Source: Prevotella sp.
Lineage (GTDB): Bacteria > Bacteroidota > Bacteroidia > Bacteroidales > Bacteroidaceae
DNA: 64,000 nucleotides
Assembly: GCA_017548275.1 (NCBI GenBank)
Contig: JAFZAH010000034.1
Location: 62,001 to 126,000 of the forward strand
Direction: 5' to 3'
Shown: piece after piece, positions 27,184 through 37,216 of the stretch
Numbering within the stretch: the stretch's first letter is position 1
Layout: the number at the start of each line of letters is the position of its first letter
The notes under the pieces: generated by a model
The model's database searches: none
What the model saw: the letters and a program-made list of their open reading frames with translations, nothing else
What the model was told of the DNA's origin: nothing
Made by a program: the position numbers and the translations under genes

Positions 27184-28311
27184 TTATGCTTTTTCTACTG
27201 CGTGCTCTTCTTTTACATGCGCAAGTGAAATGAACACTGCACTAAGCATGGTAAAGACGAGAGCCTGAATGAAGCAGACCAGCAGTTCGAGCAGCATCAT
27301 GAACACGCTCATGGCGACACTGACGGCAGTCATGGCCGTACCAGCGATGGCATTGATGGCGAACATGATGAAGATGATACACGTGAGCGAGATGGCGATA
27401 GCGTGTCCTGCCATCATATTGGCAAAAAGTCGAATCATCAGCGCCAACGGTTTTGTAAAGATGCTGAAGAACTCGATGAAGGGCATGAGGGGCACGGGCA
27501 CCTTGAGCCATGTTGGCACATGCGGCCAGAAGATATCCTTCCAGTATGCCTTCGTGCCTGTGACATTGGTGATGATGAATGTGCAGAGTGCCAAGAGGAA
27601 CGTGAAGGTAATATTACCTGTGAGGTTTCCACCTCCCGGCGGGAATGGCACCACGCCCATGATATTTGCCACGAAGATGAAGAAGAAACACGTGAGGAGA
27701 TAGGGCGCATACTTGTCGGCCTCCTTTCCGAGGGAGGGCTTGATTACATCGTCGTAGATGTACATGACAAACATGTGCACCAGACCAGTGAACCCTTTTG
27801 GTGCGGGGTCATCGACCTTGTGTTTTTTACACCATCTGGCAGGTATGAGGATACATAAGATGAGAATGATGGCGTCGATGAAAAGAACCATCACCGTTTT
27901 TGTGATGGAGAAGTCGAGCGTCACCTTTTTCGCCTCACCATTGACCACCTCATATATTTTATTGTCGTCTTTTACCGACGATACATAGAGGTTGAGATTG
28001 GTGTCAGGCTGTCCGTTCTCATCGAGAGCCCATCTTCTTCCCTGTTCATCCTCGTGGTGCGAGAATTTTGAACTGCAGAAGAAATGCCATCCCGTAGAAG
28101 TCTTGACGATGACCGGCAGGTTGATAACGATGGGTTTCCCCCCGATATCAGCGATATGCCACGAGTAGGCGTCTTTGATATGTCCCCACAATACTTCTTG
28201 CAAGTCGATGCCCTTCTTCTCGCCGTCATGATGGCTGTCATCCTGTGCGACAGCCGGCAACGTACATAGTGCGAGCATCATTATGCAGAAGAGATGTCTG
28301 AGATATTTCAT
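27184..28311 (-). CDS. atpB: ATP synthase F0 subunit a, with long N-terminal extension
   Basis: The product has 375 residues against about 240-270 in most bacteria. The extra part is N-terminal: a signal-peptide-like segment (MKYLRHLFCIMMLALCTLPAVAQ) and a hydrophilic domain of about 110 residues before the first membrane helix, an arrangement seen in Bacteroidota. The proton-channel core is conserved, with the essential arginine in PLALMIRLFANMMAGH. The start overlaps the stop of the AtpI-like gene by one base (TAATG). Confidence 0.94.
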   Translation of the reverse strand: MKYLRHLFCIMMLALCTLPAVAQDDSHHDGEKKGIDLQEVLWGHIKDAYSWHIADIGGKPIVINLPVIVKTSTGWHFFCSSKFSHHEDEQGRRWALDENGQPDTNLNLYVSSVKDDNKIYEVVNGEAKKVTLDFSITKTVMVLFIDAIILILCILIPARWCKKHKVDDPAPKGFTGLVHMFVMYIYDDVIKPSLGKEADKYAPYLLTCFFFIFVANIMGVVPFPPGGGNLTGNITFTFLLALCTFIITNVTGTKAYWKDIFWPHVPTWLKVPVPLMPFIEFFSIFTKPLALMIRLFANMMAGHAIAISLTCIIFIMFAINAIAGTAMTAVSVAMSVFMMLLELLVCFIQALVFTMLSAVFISLAHVKEEHAVEKA

Positions 28312-28736
28312 TATTGTTGTTTTTTATATTTTTTTTCTAACCGAGCGAAGAAAACGCTGTCGAAAACAAGAGTGACAAAATAGAAGATGAAGAAAATGAT
28401 GACAAATTCCCTGATTTGTTCTCTCTGCCTGACCACGAGGCAATACCCCAACACGACAAGCGCAGCGATAATCATTCTCAGGGCAGGTGCTACGAGGTAG
28501 AACTTAGTAATGGTTTTCGGCGCTGACAATGCGACCGCCCTCCAAGCCACTCCATAAGCGATGCTCAAGACAAGCGAAGTGACAGCACTGATAATCAGCG
28601 GCGTCAGCATCGAAGGTCTGTACATGAGATTCATCACCAACAATCCTACGAGTGTAAGCCCCGCCACTATCCACAAAGAGTATTTGTAGTAGTTTTTAGC
28701 CGTGCGCTTGACAACGCATTTGTCGTAGGTAATCAT
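28311..28736 (-). CDS. AtpI-like membrane protein of the ATP synthase operon
   Basis: The product has 141 residues with four membrane helices (about 20-40, 47-67, 85-103 and 110-130) and basic ends (KNYYKY, ARLEKKYKKQQ). By position, size and topology it corresponds to AtpI-type assembly factors for the c-ring, though similarity to AtpI is weak by eye. Its ATG overlaps the atpC stop by four bases (ATGA) and its stop overlaps atpB by one, so it is translated with the F0 genes. Confidence 0.7.
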   Translation of the reverse strand: MITYDKCVVKRTAKNYYKYSLWIVAGLTLVGLLVMNLMYRPSMLTPLIISAVTSLVLSIAYGVAWRAVALSAPKTITKFYLVAPALRMIIAALVVLGYCLVVRQREQIREFVIIFFIFYFVTLVFDSVFFARLEKKYKKQQ

Positions 28737-28984
28737 TGCTGTTCATCAATTTCCACGCAGAGCGACACCTTGTTTTTCAACACCTCGACGAATCCACCCA
28801 TGACCATGAGTTGCACTTTCCCCTCTTTCGTCGCATACTCCACCTTACCGGGTTGCAGCGAAGAGATGATAGGCGCATGGTCATTGAGTATTTCGAAACT
28901 GCCGAGCGTGCCAGGCACGAGTACGCTTTCCACTTCTCCGTCGAAGACGATTTTCTCCGGGGAGACTATTTTCAATCTCAACAT
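28733..28984 (-). CDS. atpC: ATP synthase F1 epsilon subunit, short form
   Basis: The product has 83 residues. It contains only the N-terminal beta-sandwich (LRLKIVSPEKIVFDGEVESVLVPG, GSFEILNDHAPIISSLQPG). The C-terminal two-helix domain of the usual 130-140-residue epsilon, which inhibits ATP hydrolysis, is missing. The same short form is known in Bacteroidota, so this is probably a lineage trait rather than a truncation; no continuation is seen before the overlapping next gene. Confidence 0.93.
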   Translation of the reverse strand: MLRLKIVSPEKIVFDGEVESVLVPGTLGSFEILNDHAPIISSLQPGKVEYATKEGKVQLMVMGGFVEVLKNKVSLCVEIDEQQ

Positions 28985-28989
28985 ACGCT

Positions 28990-30528
<1,539 letters not shown>

Positions 30529-30585
30529 TTATTATTAAATTTTGGTTTTCTTTATTTCAAAGGCAAATCATTTTTCATGATTTTG

Positions 30586-30617
30586 CAAAGATAGCAAATA
30601 TCTCGGACAGAGACAAA
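30586..30617 (-). promoter_or_regulatory. Promoter of the ATP synthase operon
   Basis: On the minus strand, TTTG (30617-30614), a 20-nt spacer and TATCTTTG (30593-30586) match the consensus fully. The leader is about 65 nt. Confidence 0.85.
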
Positions 30618-30666
30618 TTAAACTTGGAAAAAAATGAAATTATCATCGAGACGAGATAATTTGAGG

Positions 30667-30714
30667 ATAGAATCTATAGCAACTATAGGGTGCTGTAGAA
30701 ACTATAGATTCTAT
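30667..30714. repeat. 13-bp perfect inverted repeat between pfkA and the atp promoter
   Basis: ATAGAATCTATAG at 30667-30679 is repeated inverted at 30702-30714 with a 22-nt loop that contains further CTATAG-like words. It lies 10 bp after the pfkA stop and about 50 bp upstream of the atp -33 box. It has no T-run on either side, so it is either a weak terminator for pfkA or an operator-like site. Confidence 0.7.
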
Positions 30715-30723
30715 GAAAAATGA

Positions 30724-31701
30724 TTATATGCTCAGTTCATCGAGAACTTTGATGAGTTTTTTGTCGAACGGTTTGTCGCTTCTGATGGCTTCACTGAGGG
30801 GGACATACACCACTTCATTGTTTCTCACACCAATCATGACATTTCTCTGTCCCTGCAAAATAGCCTCAATGGCTCCCACACCCGTTCGCGAAGCGAGAAT
30901 GCGGTCATGAGCCGTCGGCCGTCCACCACGCTGCAGATGTCCAAGAATAGACACTCGCACATCGAAATTCGGAAATTCCTTCCTGACACGTTCGGCATAA
31001 TAGAGAGCACCGCATTTGGGACTTTCAGAAACGATGACGATACAACTTTTCTTAGATTTTCTAATGCCGCGCTCCATGAATCTGGCCAACTGGTCCACAT
31101 CGGTCGAGTCTTCTGGAATGATGGCCGCCTCTGCGCCGCAGGCGATAGCACTGTTTTGTGCAAGGAATCCGGCATCACGTCCCATGACCTCGACGAAGAA
31201 AATGCGCTCATGGCTCTGTGCCGTATCACGAATCCGGTCCACACACTCCATTATGGTATTCATGGTGGTGTCGTAGCCGATGGTAGAGTCTGTGCCATAA
31301 AGGTCATTGTCAATGGTGCCAGGCAATCCGATGCAACAGACATCATATTCTTGTGCAAAATGCATAGCTCCGGTGAGCGAGCCGTTTCCGCCTATGACGA
31401 TGAGCGCATCGATACCCCTTTTCACCATGTTCTGATAGGCTTTCTCTTTGCCTTCCGGGGTCATAAACTCCTTGCTTCGCGCTGTTTTAAGAATGGTACC
31501 ACCATTGAGAATGATACCACTGACATTTTCTGTCGAGAAAGGTTTGATTTCATCATTGATGAGTCCATCGTATCCGCGATAGATGCCCATAATGTTGAAT
31601 CCATTGCTGATGCCTGCCCTTGTGACGGCGCGTATGGCCGCATTCATGCCCGGCGCGTCTCCGCCTGAGGTCAAGACACCAATCGTTTTAATTTTTGCCA
31701 T
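30724..31701 (-). CDS. pfkA: 6-phosphofructokinase
   Basis: The product has 325 residues. It phosphorylates fructose 6-phosphate in glycolysis. Motifs are the N-terminal [32 protein letters not shown] (catalytic Asp131; Gly rather than Lys before TIDND, which favours ATP over pyrophosphate), GYDTTMNTI, and [11 protein letters not shown]. The usual GGDGS loop reads GGNGS here: Asn106 replaces the aspartate that binds magnesium in the E. coli enzyme. Such a change could alter donor use or simply be a paralogue trait. The gene stands alone, followed by the inverted repeat at 30667. Confidence 0.92.
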   Translation of the reverse strand: MAKIKTIGVLTSGGDAPGMNAAIRAVTRAGISNGFNIMGIYRGYDGLINDEIKPFSTENVSGIILNGGTILKTARSKEFMTPEGKEKAYQNMVKRGIDALIVIGGNGSLTGAMHFAQEYDVCCIGLPGTIDNDLYGTDSTIGYDTTMNTIMECVDRIRDTAQSHERIFFVEVMGRDAGFLAQNSAIACGAEAAIIPEDSTDVDQLARFMERGIRKSKKSCIVIVSESPKCGALYYAERVRKEFPNFDVRVSILGHLQRGGRPTAHDRILASRTGVGAIEAILQGQRNVMIGVRNNEVVYVPLSEAIRSDKPFDKKLIKVLDELSI

Positions 31702-31791
31702 ATATTGTGATGTTTAGGTTTTGTCAAAAAGAGAAGAGGGAGTTGACGGGAGAGATGGGAGCAATAGGAAGAATGGGGGTATTAGGCGCGC

Positions 31792-33195
31792 TTATAAAGT
31801 AGCGTGCCAGTCGGCGGTGAAATAGAGCACTGCGAGACCGATGACTGCACCGAGCAGGGCTTTCCACCCCACATTGCGGAAGAACCACCCCATGCGCACA
31901 TTCTCCATTTTCATCCATGCGATGCCGCTCAGCGAACCTATGAGGAGAGTATTTCCTCCCAATGCCGTGGCGTATGCGATGATTTTCCAATATTCACCGT
32001 TTTGTGTGAAAGCCTCCAAAGCACCAGTTTCAGAGATGTCTTTGAAAGTATGGAATGAGAAGAATGTCATGGCAGTGGCGAAATTGTCGAGCACGCAACT
32101 GATGCCTCCCGCCAAGACGCCGAGAATCCAAGGGCTATGCAACTGTTCGTCGTACATGGTGGCAAGCCATTTGATGGCACCAGTCTCCTGGACAGCACCT
32201 ATGGCCAACATGATGCCAACAACAAAGAGTATCATCTGAATAACCCCATATTGGAGCACACGCGGTACACGACGCTGGCTCATCTTGTCCACATTCATCA
32301 GTTTGCGGTTGAAAATCTCGTTGACCACCCACAAAACAGACAACACACAGAGCGCTCCGATGAAAGGACTCAATTGCGTGATGCTGTGGAAAGAAGGAAT
32401 GAACCATAATCCACCGATGCCCACGAAAAGCATGAGGAAACGCTGCCAGAGGTTGAGATTGGTGTCATCGCCCCGATATGGCATGGAGCGCCATTCTATG
32501 TCAACACGCTCGGGCAACATCCTGCCAAGCATATACACCGGTATGACACATGCCACGACACACGGTATAAGCAGCGAGAAGGAGAAATTGGAAGCGGTGA
32601 CGGCCCCGATGTTCCACAGCACGAGACCCGCAGGGTCGCCAATGACTGTAAGCGCCCCCCCGGCATTGGCAGCAATGACGATTGCGCCACCATAAACAAG
32701 CCTGTGTTTGCGGTTGGTCACCAATTCACGCATGATGACGAGCATCATCACTGTGGTGGTGATATTATCCAGATTGGCAGAAATCAAGAATGTGCATGCA
32801 GTGAGTCTCCACAACAGCCGTCTGCTGCTTCGTGTCTTCACCCATTTGGCCAAATAGTCGAAACAACCGTTGTTGTTGAGGATTTCCACAATGGTCATAG
32901 TTGCCAACAAGAAGAGTGCTATTTCCGCCGCTCGTCCAATGTATTTGAGAAATACCTCTTGTGCGATGAATTGCTTGGCATTGAAGGCATCGGGTTGAGC
33001 TCCATTGAGAAACGCATCGTATTCCTGCTGATGCCATTGGGTGATATAATCGGCTCCCCACCCCACATACAGCATCCATCCGACGGTACCTGCAAAAATA
33101 GCGACAGCGGCACGATTAACATTCGTGATGTTTTCCGTAGAAATCAACACAAATGCCAATAATAAAATCACCGCTATAATAATCGTCATCATCAT
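31792..33195 (-). CDS. nhaD: NhaD-type sodium:proton antiporter
   Basis: The product has 467 residues from the first of three tandem ATG codons at 33195, preceded by AGAGGAA. The longer open frame to 33249 would overlap the promoter. About 12-13 hydrophobic segments are visible. Motifs of the NhaD branch of the ion-transporter (ArsB/NhaD) superfamily are IVEILNNNGCFDYLAKWVK, FLISANLDNITTTVMMLVIM, AGGALTVIGDPAGLVLW and GGISCVLDNFATAMTFFSF. It exports sodium (or lithium) in exchange for protons and helps in pH and salt homeostasis. It is the only gene behind its promoter. Confidence 0.88.
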   Translation of the reverse strand: MMMTIIIAVILLLAFVLISTENITNVNRAAVAIFAGTVGWMLYVGWGADYITQWHQQEYDAFLNGAQPDAFNAKQFIAQEVFLKYIGRAAEIALFLLATMTIVEILNNNGCFDYLAKWVKTRSSRRLLWRLTACTFLISANLDNITTTVMMLVIMRELVTNRKHRLVYGGAIVIAANAGGALTVIGDPAGLVLWNIGAVTASNFSFSLLIPCVVACVIPVYMLGRMLPERVDIEWRSMPYRGDDTNLNLWQRFLMLFVGIGGLWFIPSFHSITQLSPFIGALCVLSVLWVVNEIFNRKLMNVDKMSQRRVPRVLQYGVIQMILFVVGIMLAIGAVQETGAIKWLATMYDEQLHSPWILGVLAGGISCVLDNFATAMTFFSFHTFKDISETGALEAFTQNGEYWKIIAYATALGGNTLLIGSLSGIAWMKMENVRMGWFFRNVGWKALLGAVIGLAVLYFTADWHATL

Positions 33196-33246
33196 AGGCA
33201 GGTTCCTCTCTTCAATTAGGCTTCTATAGCCAAGAGATTTCTTTTG

Positions 33247-33277
33247 CAAAGATAATGCAAATCATCTTCAAGACAAA
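33247..33277 (-). promoter_or_regulatory. Promoter of nhaD
   Basis: On the minus strand, TTTG (33277-33274), a 19-nt spacer and TATCTTTG (33254-33247), about 50 nt before the start codon. Confidence 0.75.
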
Positions 33278-33399
33278 AAGAACTCCTTGTTTTTTTATAG
33301 TTTTTGCGTATTATGTCATCACTCGCCACCAAAAAGGATATTAATTGCACACAAAGCAATATATGTGCAATCACGAACATCCTTGAGCATCGAGCGGGA

Positions 33400-35055
33400 T
33401 TATTCCCACTCGATGGTCGATGGCGGTTTTGACGAGATGTCGTAGCAGACGCGGTTGACACCTCTCACTTTGTTGATAATCTCGTTGGAGACCTTCGCCA
33501 TGAAATCATAAGGCAGATGCGCCCAATCGGCAGTCATGGCGTCGGTAGAAGTGACGGCACGGAGTGCCACGGGATGTTCGTAAGTACGCTCGTCGCCCAT
33601 GACGCCCACGCTTCTGACGGTGCTGAGCAAGATTGCTCCAGCCTGCCAAATCTGGTCGTAGAGAGACACCTCCACTTCTGAGGAAAGTGATGAGAGGTTG
33701 GAGGTATGAGGTGAACCGGCAGCCAAGACGCGACGAGCCTCTTCACCACTGAGTTTCACCTTATATTCTCTGAGTCCGCGGATATAGATATCGTCGGCGT
33801 CTTGAAGGATGCGCACCTTCTCAGGCGTGATGTCACCCAAGATACGTACAGCGAGTCCTGGTCCCGGGAAGGGATGCCGTGTGATGAGGTGTTCAGGCAT
33901 GCCTAACTGCCGTCCCACACGCCTCACTTCGTCTTTGAAGAGCCATTTGAGAGGTTCGCAGAGTGAAAGATGCATCTCTTTCGGCAGTCCGCCCACATTG
34001 TGGTGGCTTTTGATGACTTTTCCTGTGATGTTGAGCGACTCGATGCGGTCGGGGTAGATGGTACCCTGCGCAAGCCATTTAGCACCTTCTATTTTTCTGG
34101 CCTCAGCATTGAACACTTCGATAAAGTCACGTCCGATGATTTTACGTTTCTGCTCAGGGTCGGTCACACCTAGGAGGTCGGCAAAGAAACGCTCGGAAGC
34201 ATCCACACCTACCACATTCAATCCTAATCCCTGATAATCACGCATCACATCGCGGAACTCATTTTTACGCAGCATGCCATGATCGACAAAAATACAGGTA
34301 AGGTTGCTGCCAATAGCGCGATTGAGAAGCACCGCAGCCACCGATGAATCGACACCGCCCGAGAGCCCGAGAATGACGCGGTCGTCGCCTAACTGCGCTT
34401 TCAATTCCGCCACCGTAGTATCGACAAACGAGGCGGCACTCCAATCCTGGCGTGAACCGCAGATGTCAACCACGAAATTCTTGAGGAGCAGCGACCCCTG
34501 GAGCGTATGGAACACTTCAGGATGGAACTGCACTGCCCAAACACCTTTAGGATTTGAGGTTTGAGATTTAAGGTTTAAGGTTTGAGGTTTGCTTGCATAG
34601 GCGGCAAACTTCACGTCTGCGGTGGAAGCGATGATCTCGTATCCTTCGGGAATGGCTGTGATGGTGTCGCCATGGCTCATCCATACCTGTGAATGTTGCT
34701 CAAAACCACGGAACAGCGGATTTGATGTATCAACGGTCTGGAGGTGCGCCCGACCATACTCACGACTGTCAGTCTTCTCTACCTTACCTCCATTGCTGTA
34801 GGAGATGAATTGTGCGCCATAGCAAATGCCAAGCACTGGCAATCGTCCCACAAACTGACTGAGGTCAACCTTGAATGCCTCGGGGTCGTGCACGGAATAA
34901 GGTGACCCGCTGAGAATGACACCGATGACGTCGGGATCATCGTTAGGGAATTTATTATAAGGTAAGATTTCGCAGAAAGTGTCCAACTCACGCACACGGC
35001 GGCCGATGAGTTGAGTGGTTTGCGAACCGAAATCGAGGATGATGATTTTTTGCAT
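33400..35055 (-). CDS. guaA: GMP synthase (glutamine-hydrolysing) with two repeat-derived insertions
   Basis: The product has 551 residues against about 507-525 in relatives. It aminates XMP to GMP. The N-terminal class I amidotransferase domain has the nucleophile Cys78 (LGICYGAQ) and the His/Glu pair in QFHPE (178-180); the ATP pyrophosphatase loop is LSGGVDSS; the C-terminal dimerisation domain ends KPPSTIEWE. The extra length lies in two loops: residues 156-169, encoded by six 7-bp repeats, just before VWAVQFHPE, and around residues 440-458 before VEVSLYDQ, encoded in part by three or four 7-bp repeats. Catalytic motifs are intact, so it is probably functional. The gene lies 35 bp downstream of the secreted-protein gene, in a likely operon. 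Confidence 0.93.
   Translation of the reverse strand: MQKIIILDFGSQTTQLIGRRVRELDTFCEILPYNKFPNDDPDVIGVILSGSPYSVHDPEAFKVDLSQFVGRLPVLGICYGAQFISYSNGGKVEKTDSREYGRAHLQTVDTSNPLFRGFEQHSQVWMSHGDTITAIPEGYEIIASTADVKFAAYASKPQTLNLKSQTSNPKGVWAVQFHPEVFHTLQGSLLLKNFVVDICGSRQDWSAASFVDTTVAELKAQLGDDRVILGLSGGVDSSVAAVLLNRAIGSNLTCIFVDHGMLRKNEFRDVMRDYQGLGLNVVGVDASERFFADLLGVTDPEQKRKIIGRDFIEVFNAEARKIEGAKWLAQGTIYPDRIESLNITGKVIKSHHNVGGLPKEMHLSLCEPLKWLFKDEVRRVGRQLGMPEHLITRHPFPGPGLAVRILGDITPEKVRILQDADDIYIRGLREYKVKLSGEEARRVLAAGSPHTSNLSSLSSEVEVSLYDQIWQAGAILLSTVRSVGVMGDERTYEHPVALRAVTSTDAMTADWAHLPYDFMAKVSNEIINKVRGVNRVCYDISSKPPSTIEWE
33692..33712 (+). repeat. Three heptamer units inside guaA (C-terminal domain)
   Basis: GAGAGGT, TGGAGGT and ATGAGGT in tandem, possibly preceded by a decayed fourth unit. 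They encode about residues 448-455 of GuaA on the minus strand. The intergenic array at 44851 has the same kind of units (GAGAGGT, GTGAGGT, TGGAGGA). Confidence 0.7.
34549..34590 (+). repeat. Six heptamer units inside guaA (amidotransferase domain)
   Basis: AGGATTT, GAGGTTT, GAGATTT, AAGGTTT, AAGGTTT and GAGGTTT: 42 bp, or exactly 14 codons (Lys156-Pro169). The unit GAGGTTT is identical to units of the intergenic arrays at 52379 and 62885. Confidence 0.88.
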
Positions 35056-35090
35056 GAAAAAAAGATATTATAATTGAAAAGTAAAATCGT

Positions 35091-36026
35091 TCAGAAACTG
35101 GTATGAATGCATGTGAGAGTGTTCTTCGCATTGACATCCTGTCCCATGGTACGAGTAGTGTTATCGATATCTATCGATTTGACATAACCATTGGTGAAGA
35201 AACGTACATTGGCATTCTCTTGAACGTCGAAACTCATCATGCCGCTGTCCACCATAGATGAGATATATTCGATTATCTCCTCACCCACTTCTTCCATATT
35301 TTCCTTAATCCGCTCAACGAGCATAAATTTTATATCTTCCTTTGACGCTTTGCTTTCGGAGGTCATTTCCACGTATCTTTCTTTAGCATCCATCTTTGTA
35401 ACTGTCCGTTGCATGGGAATTCCGGTGGGATTGGTATATTCGCTCACGGCACCCAAAGAGAGTTCCAGACCATTGAAGGAAAAGAGGTTGGCTGTTGATT
35501 TCAGCGATTTGAGTTGTTCCTCTTCCGTTGTTTGGCTTTCGAGTTGGGTCATCATGACAGTCTGCTTGCTCATGACATCCCCCACCTCGGGATATTTAGC
35601 GAAAAAACGGTCGATTAACTTGTTGATTTGTGCCAACTGCGCCTCTTTTACCTCATCATAATTGATGATTCTCTGCAACCGCCCTTCCTTGTCCAGGGCA
35701 AGCACCATGTCACAACCCTCCACCATTTTTATGGACATGGCAAGAACCTCAGACAGAGGGTTACTATCGTCTGAATCCACATTCACATTGCTCATCATCA
35801 ATTTCACGACATATCCCTCGCTAGTTTTCTCTTTCACCACGAGCGTCATATCCATAGCGGATTCCAAGGTCGTTTTCACCCCCATTGACGATATACTACT
35901 CACGCCGTTGTTGTGGTAAATAGCCGTGTCGTTTACCTGATACTGAGGCACCACTTTTATCACATCCTGAGCCTTCACAGCGATAGAGGATAAAGCCAAT
36001 ATAAAAAAGAGAATCTTATTTTTCAT
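35091..36026 (-). CDS. Secreted protein of unknown function (DUF6263-like)
   Basis: The product has 311 residues with signal peptide MKNKILFFILALSSIAVKAQ. The remainder alternates beta strands with acidic stretches (for example NVNVDSDDSNPLSEVLAMS and QLESQTTEEEQLKSL). It ends TLTCIHTSF with no sorting domain, so a periplasmic or outer-membrane-associated location is likely. It resembles the DUF6263 type of Bacteroidota export proteins, but this was judged by eye. It lies between a sugar-nucleotidyltransferase gene (19 bp upstream) and guaA (35 bp downstream), probably in one transcript. Confidence 0.55.
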   Translation of the reverse strand: MKNKILFFILALSSIAVKAQDVIKVVPQYQVNDTAIYHNNGVSSISSMGVKTTLESAMDMTLVVKEKTSEGYVVKLMMSNVNVDSDDSNPLSEVLAMSIKMVEGCDMVLALDKEGRLQRIINYDEVKEAQLAQINKLIDRFFAKYPEVGDVMSKQTVMMTQLESQTTEEEQLKSLKSTANLFSFNGLELSLGAVSEYTNPTGIPMQRTVTKMDAKERYVEMTSESKASKEDIKFMLVERIKENMEEVGEEIIEYISSMVDSGMMSFDVQENANVRFFTNGYVKSIDIDNTTRTMGQDVNAKNTLTCIHTSF

Positions 36027-36045
36027 ATCGAGAAATCGGTTTTGG

Positions 36046-36807
36046 TTACGATTTGATTGATTGATGACAGTTCAAAAACGACTCGGCCTGGTCGAGCGAA
36101 TCGAGTTTGCCTACATCCAATAATTGGAGGTCATCTTTCACAATTCCATAAATCTCCGCACCGCCGCACACTTGCAAGTAAAAATCGATGATGCCGAACC
36201 GTTCCGGAAATGAGTCCATCAAAGGAAAGAGCAGAGGATCGAAGACGTGGATGCCGGAGAACGCATAAGGATAGTAATCTTGCGGACGTGCTATTACCTC
36301 TTTATAAGGTGATTTCACCTCGCCCGTTTTGATGTTTGTCCACCCCATGAGTCTCATGTCACTGTTGAAGAGCAGATAACGAGATGTCTGCCTCGGACTG
36401 ACCAGTAGAGTTGCCGCTGCAGCATCGCTTGGGTGAGTCGGAGAGAGCAGCCTCTCCAAATCTGCATTACTGAAGATATCGACGTTATGGATAAGAATTG
36501 GACTGTCGGGGTCGAAGAGGTGACGTGCCTTTTTGATGCCGCCACCGGTCTCGAGCAACTGCTCACGCTCGTCGCTGATTCGTATGTCGAGGCCGAAAAA
36601 ATCATTGGTCTTCAGGTAGTTGATGATTTGATCTGCGAAATGATGCACATTGACCACGACACGTTCCACGCCCGCTGCTTTTAGTCGGTCGATGACATGC
36701 AGCAGAAGGGGTTTCTCCCCCACCCTGACGAGCGCCTTTGGCATGGTGTCGGTCAGCGGTTTGAGACGTGTGCCCAATCCGGCAGCAAAAATCATAGCCT
36801 GTTTCAT
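36046..36807 (-). CDS. Nucleotidyltransferase, MurU/mannose-1-phosphate guanylyltransferase-like
   Basis: The product has 253 residues from the ATG at 36807. The open frame runs upstream to 37041 but would cross the promoter and the tRNA gene. The N-terminal signature AMIFAAGLGTRLKPLTDTMPKAL is the NTP-binding loop of sugar-phosphate nucleotidyltransferases; KPLLLHVIDRLKAAGV, TGGGIKKA and the metal-binding HNVDIFSN follow. The short length and motifs resemble N-acetylmuramate-1-phosphate uridylyltransferase (MurU), a cell-wall recycling enzyme; GDP-mannose synthesis is the alternative. The -7 box ends 5 bp before the ATG, so the mRNA is probably leaderless. First gene of an operon with a secreted protein and guaA. 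Confidence 0.8.
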   Translation of the reverse strand: MKQAMIFAAGLGTRLKPLTDTMPKALVRVGEKPLLLHVIDRLKAAGVERVVVNVHHFADQIINYLKTNDFFGLDIRISDEREQLLETGGGIKKARHLFDPDSPILIHNVDIFSNADLERLLSPTHPSDAAAATLLVSPRQTSRYLLFNSDMRLMGWTNIKTGEVKSPYKEVIARPQDYYPYAFSGIHVFDPLLFPLMDSFPERFGIIDFYLQVCGGAEIYGIVKDDLQLLDVGKLDSLDQAESFLNCHQSIKS

Positions 36808-36812
36808 GAGTG

Positions 36813-36844
36813 CAAAGGTAGCGTAAATAAAGGTAAAAACCAAA
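36813..36844 (-). promoter_or_regulatory. Promoter giving a leaderless or near-leaderless transcript
   Basis: On the minus strand, TTTG (36844-36841), an exact 20-nt spacer and TACCTTTG (36820-36813). Transcription normally starts about 5-7 nt after this box, which falls on the ATG at 36807. Confidence 0.75.
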
Positions 36845-36888
36845 ATAATTCTGATTTTTATCGCTGACGAAGAAAACTCCACAAAAAT

Positions 36889-36919
36889 TTGGAGATACCG
36901 ATGAAAAGCAGTAATTTTG
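36889..36919 (+). promoter_or_regulatory. Promoter of tRNA-Arg
   Basis: TTG at 36889-36891, a 20-nt spacer and TAATTTTG at 36912-36919; the mature tRNA begins 14 bp later. Confidence 0.8.
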
Positions 36920-36932
36920 CAGCCGATTTGGA

Positions 36933-37006
36933 GGTCTCGTAGCTCAGCTGGATAGAGCAACTGCCTTCTAAGCAGTAGGTCTTGGGTTCGAGTCCCAACG
37001 AGATCA
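36933..37006 (+). tRNA. tRNA-Arg (anticodon TCT)
   Basis: A 74-nt cloverleaf. Acceptor GGTCTCG pairs with CGAGATC; the D arm is GCTC-GAGC; the anticodon stem ACTGC/GCAGT closes the loop CTTCTAA with anticodon TCT, reading AGA codons; the T arm is TTGGG-TTCGAGT-CCCAA; the discriminator base is A. CCA is not encoded. The gene has its own promoter and is divergent from the nucleotidyltransferase gene. Confidence 0.95.
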
Positions 37007-37216
37007 CTGGTTCCACTCCGCAAGATACTGTCATTCAGCAACTTGCGGATTTTTGATTTAATTGTTTGTGCGACAAAACTTATATTTGGCTTTTATATAA
37101 AGAATGCAAGCAGATATCCCATTCTTTTGTGCACAATTGTGTAAAGGAACACAAATAATATAAAATAAGTGTTTTTCCAACTTAACTTTTCACGGTGATA
37201 TCCGCTTATATTGCAG

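Noticed and set aside
36808..37041. Upstream extension of the nucleotidyltransferase frame
   Set aside because: It would run through the tRNA-Arg gene and the promoter at 36813-36844; the nucleotide-binding motif starts right after the ATG at 36807.
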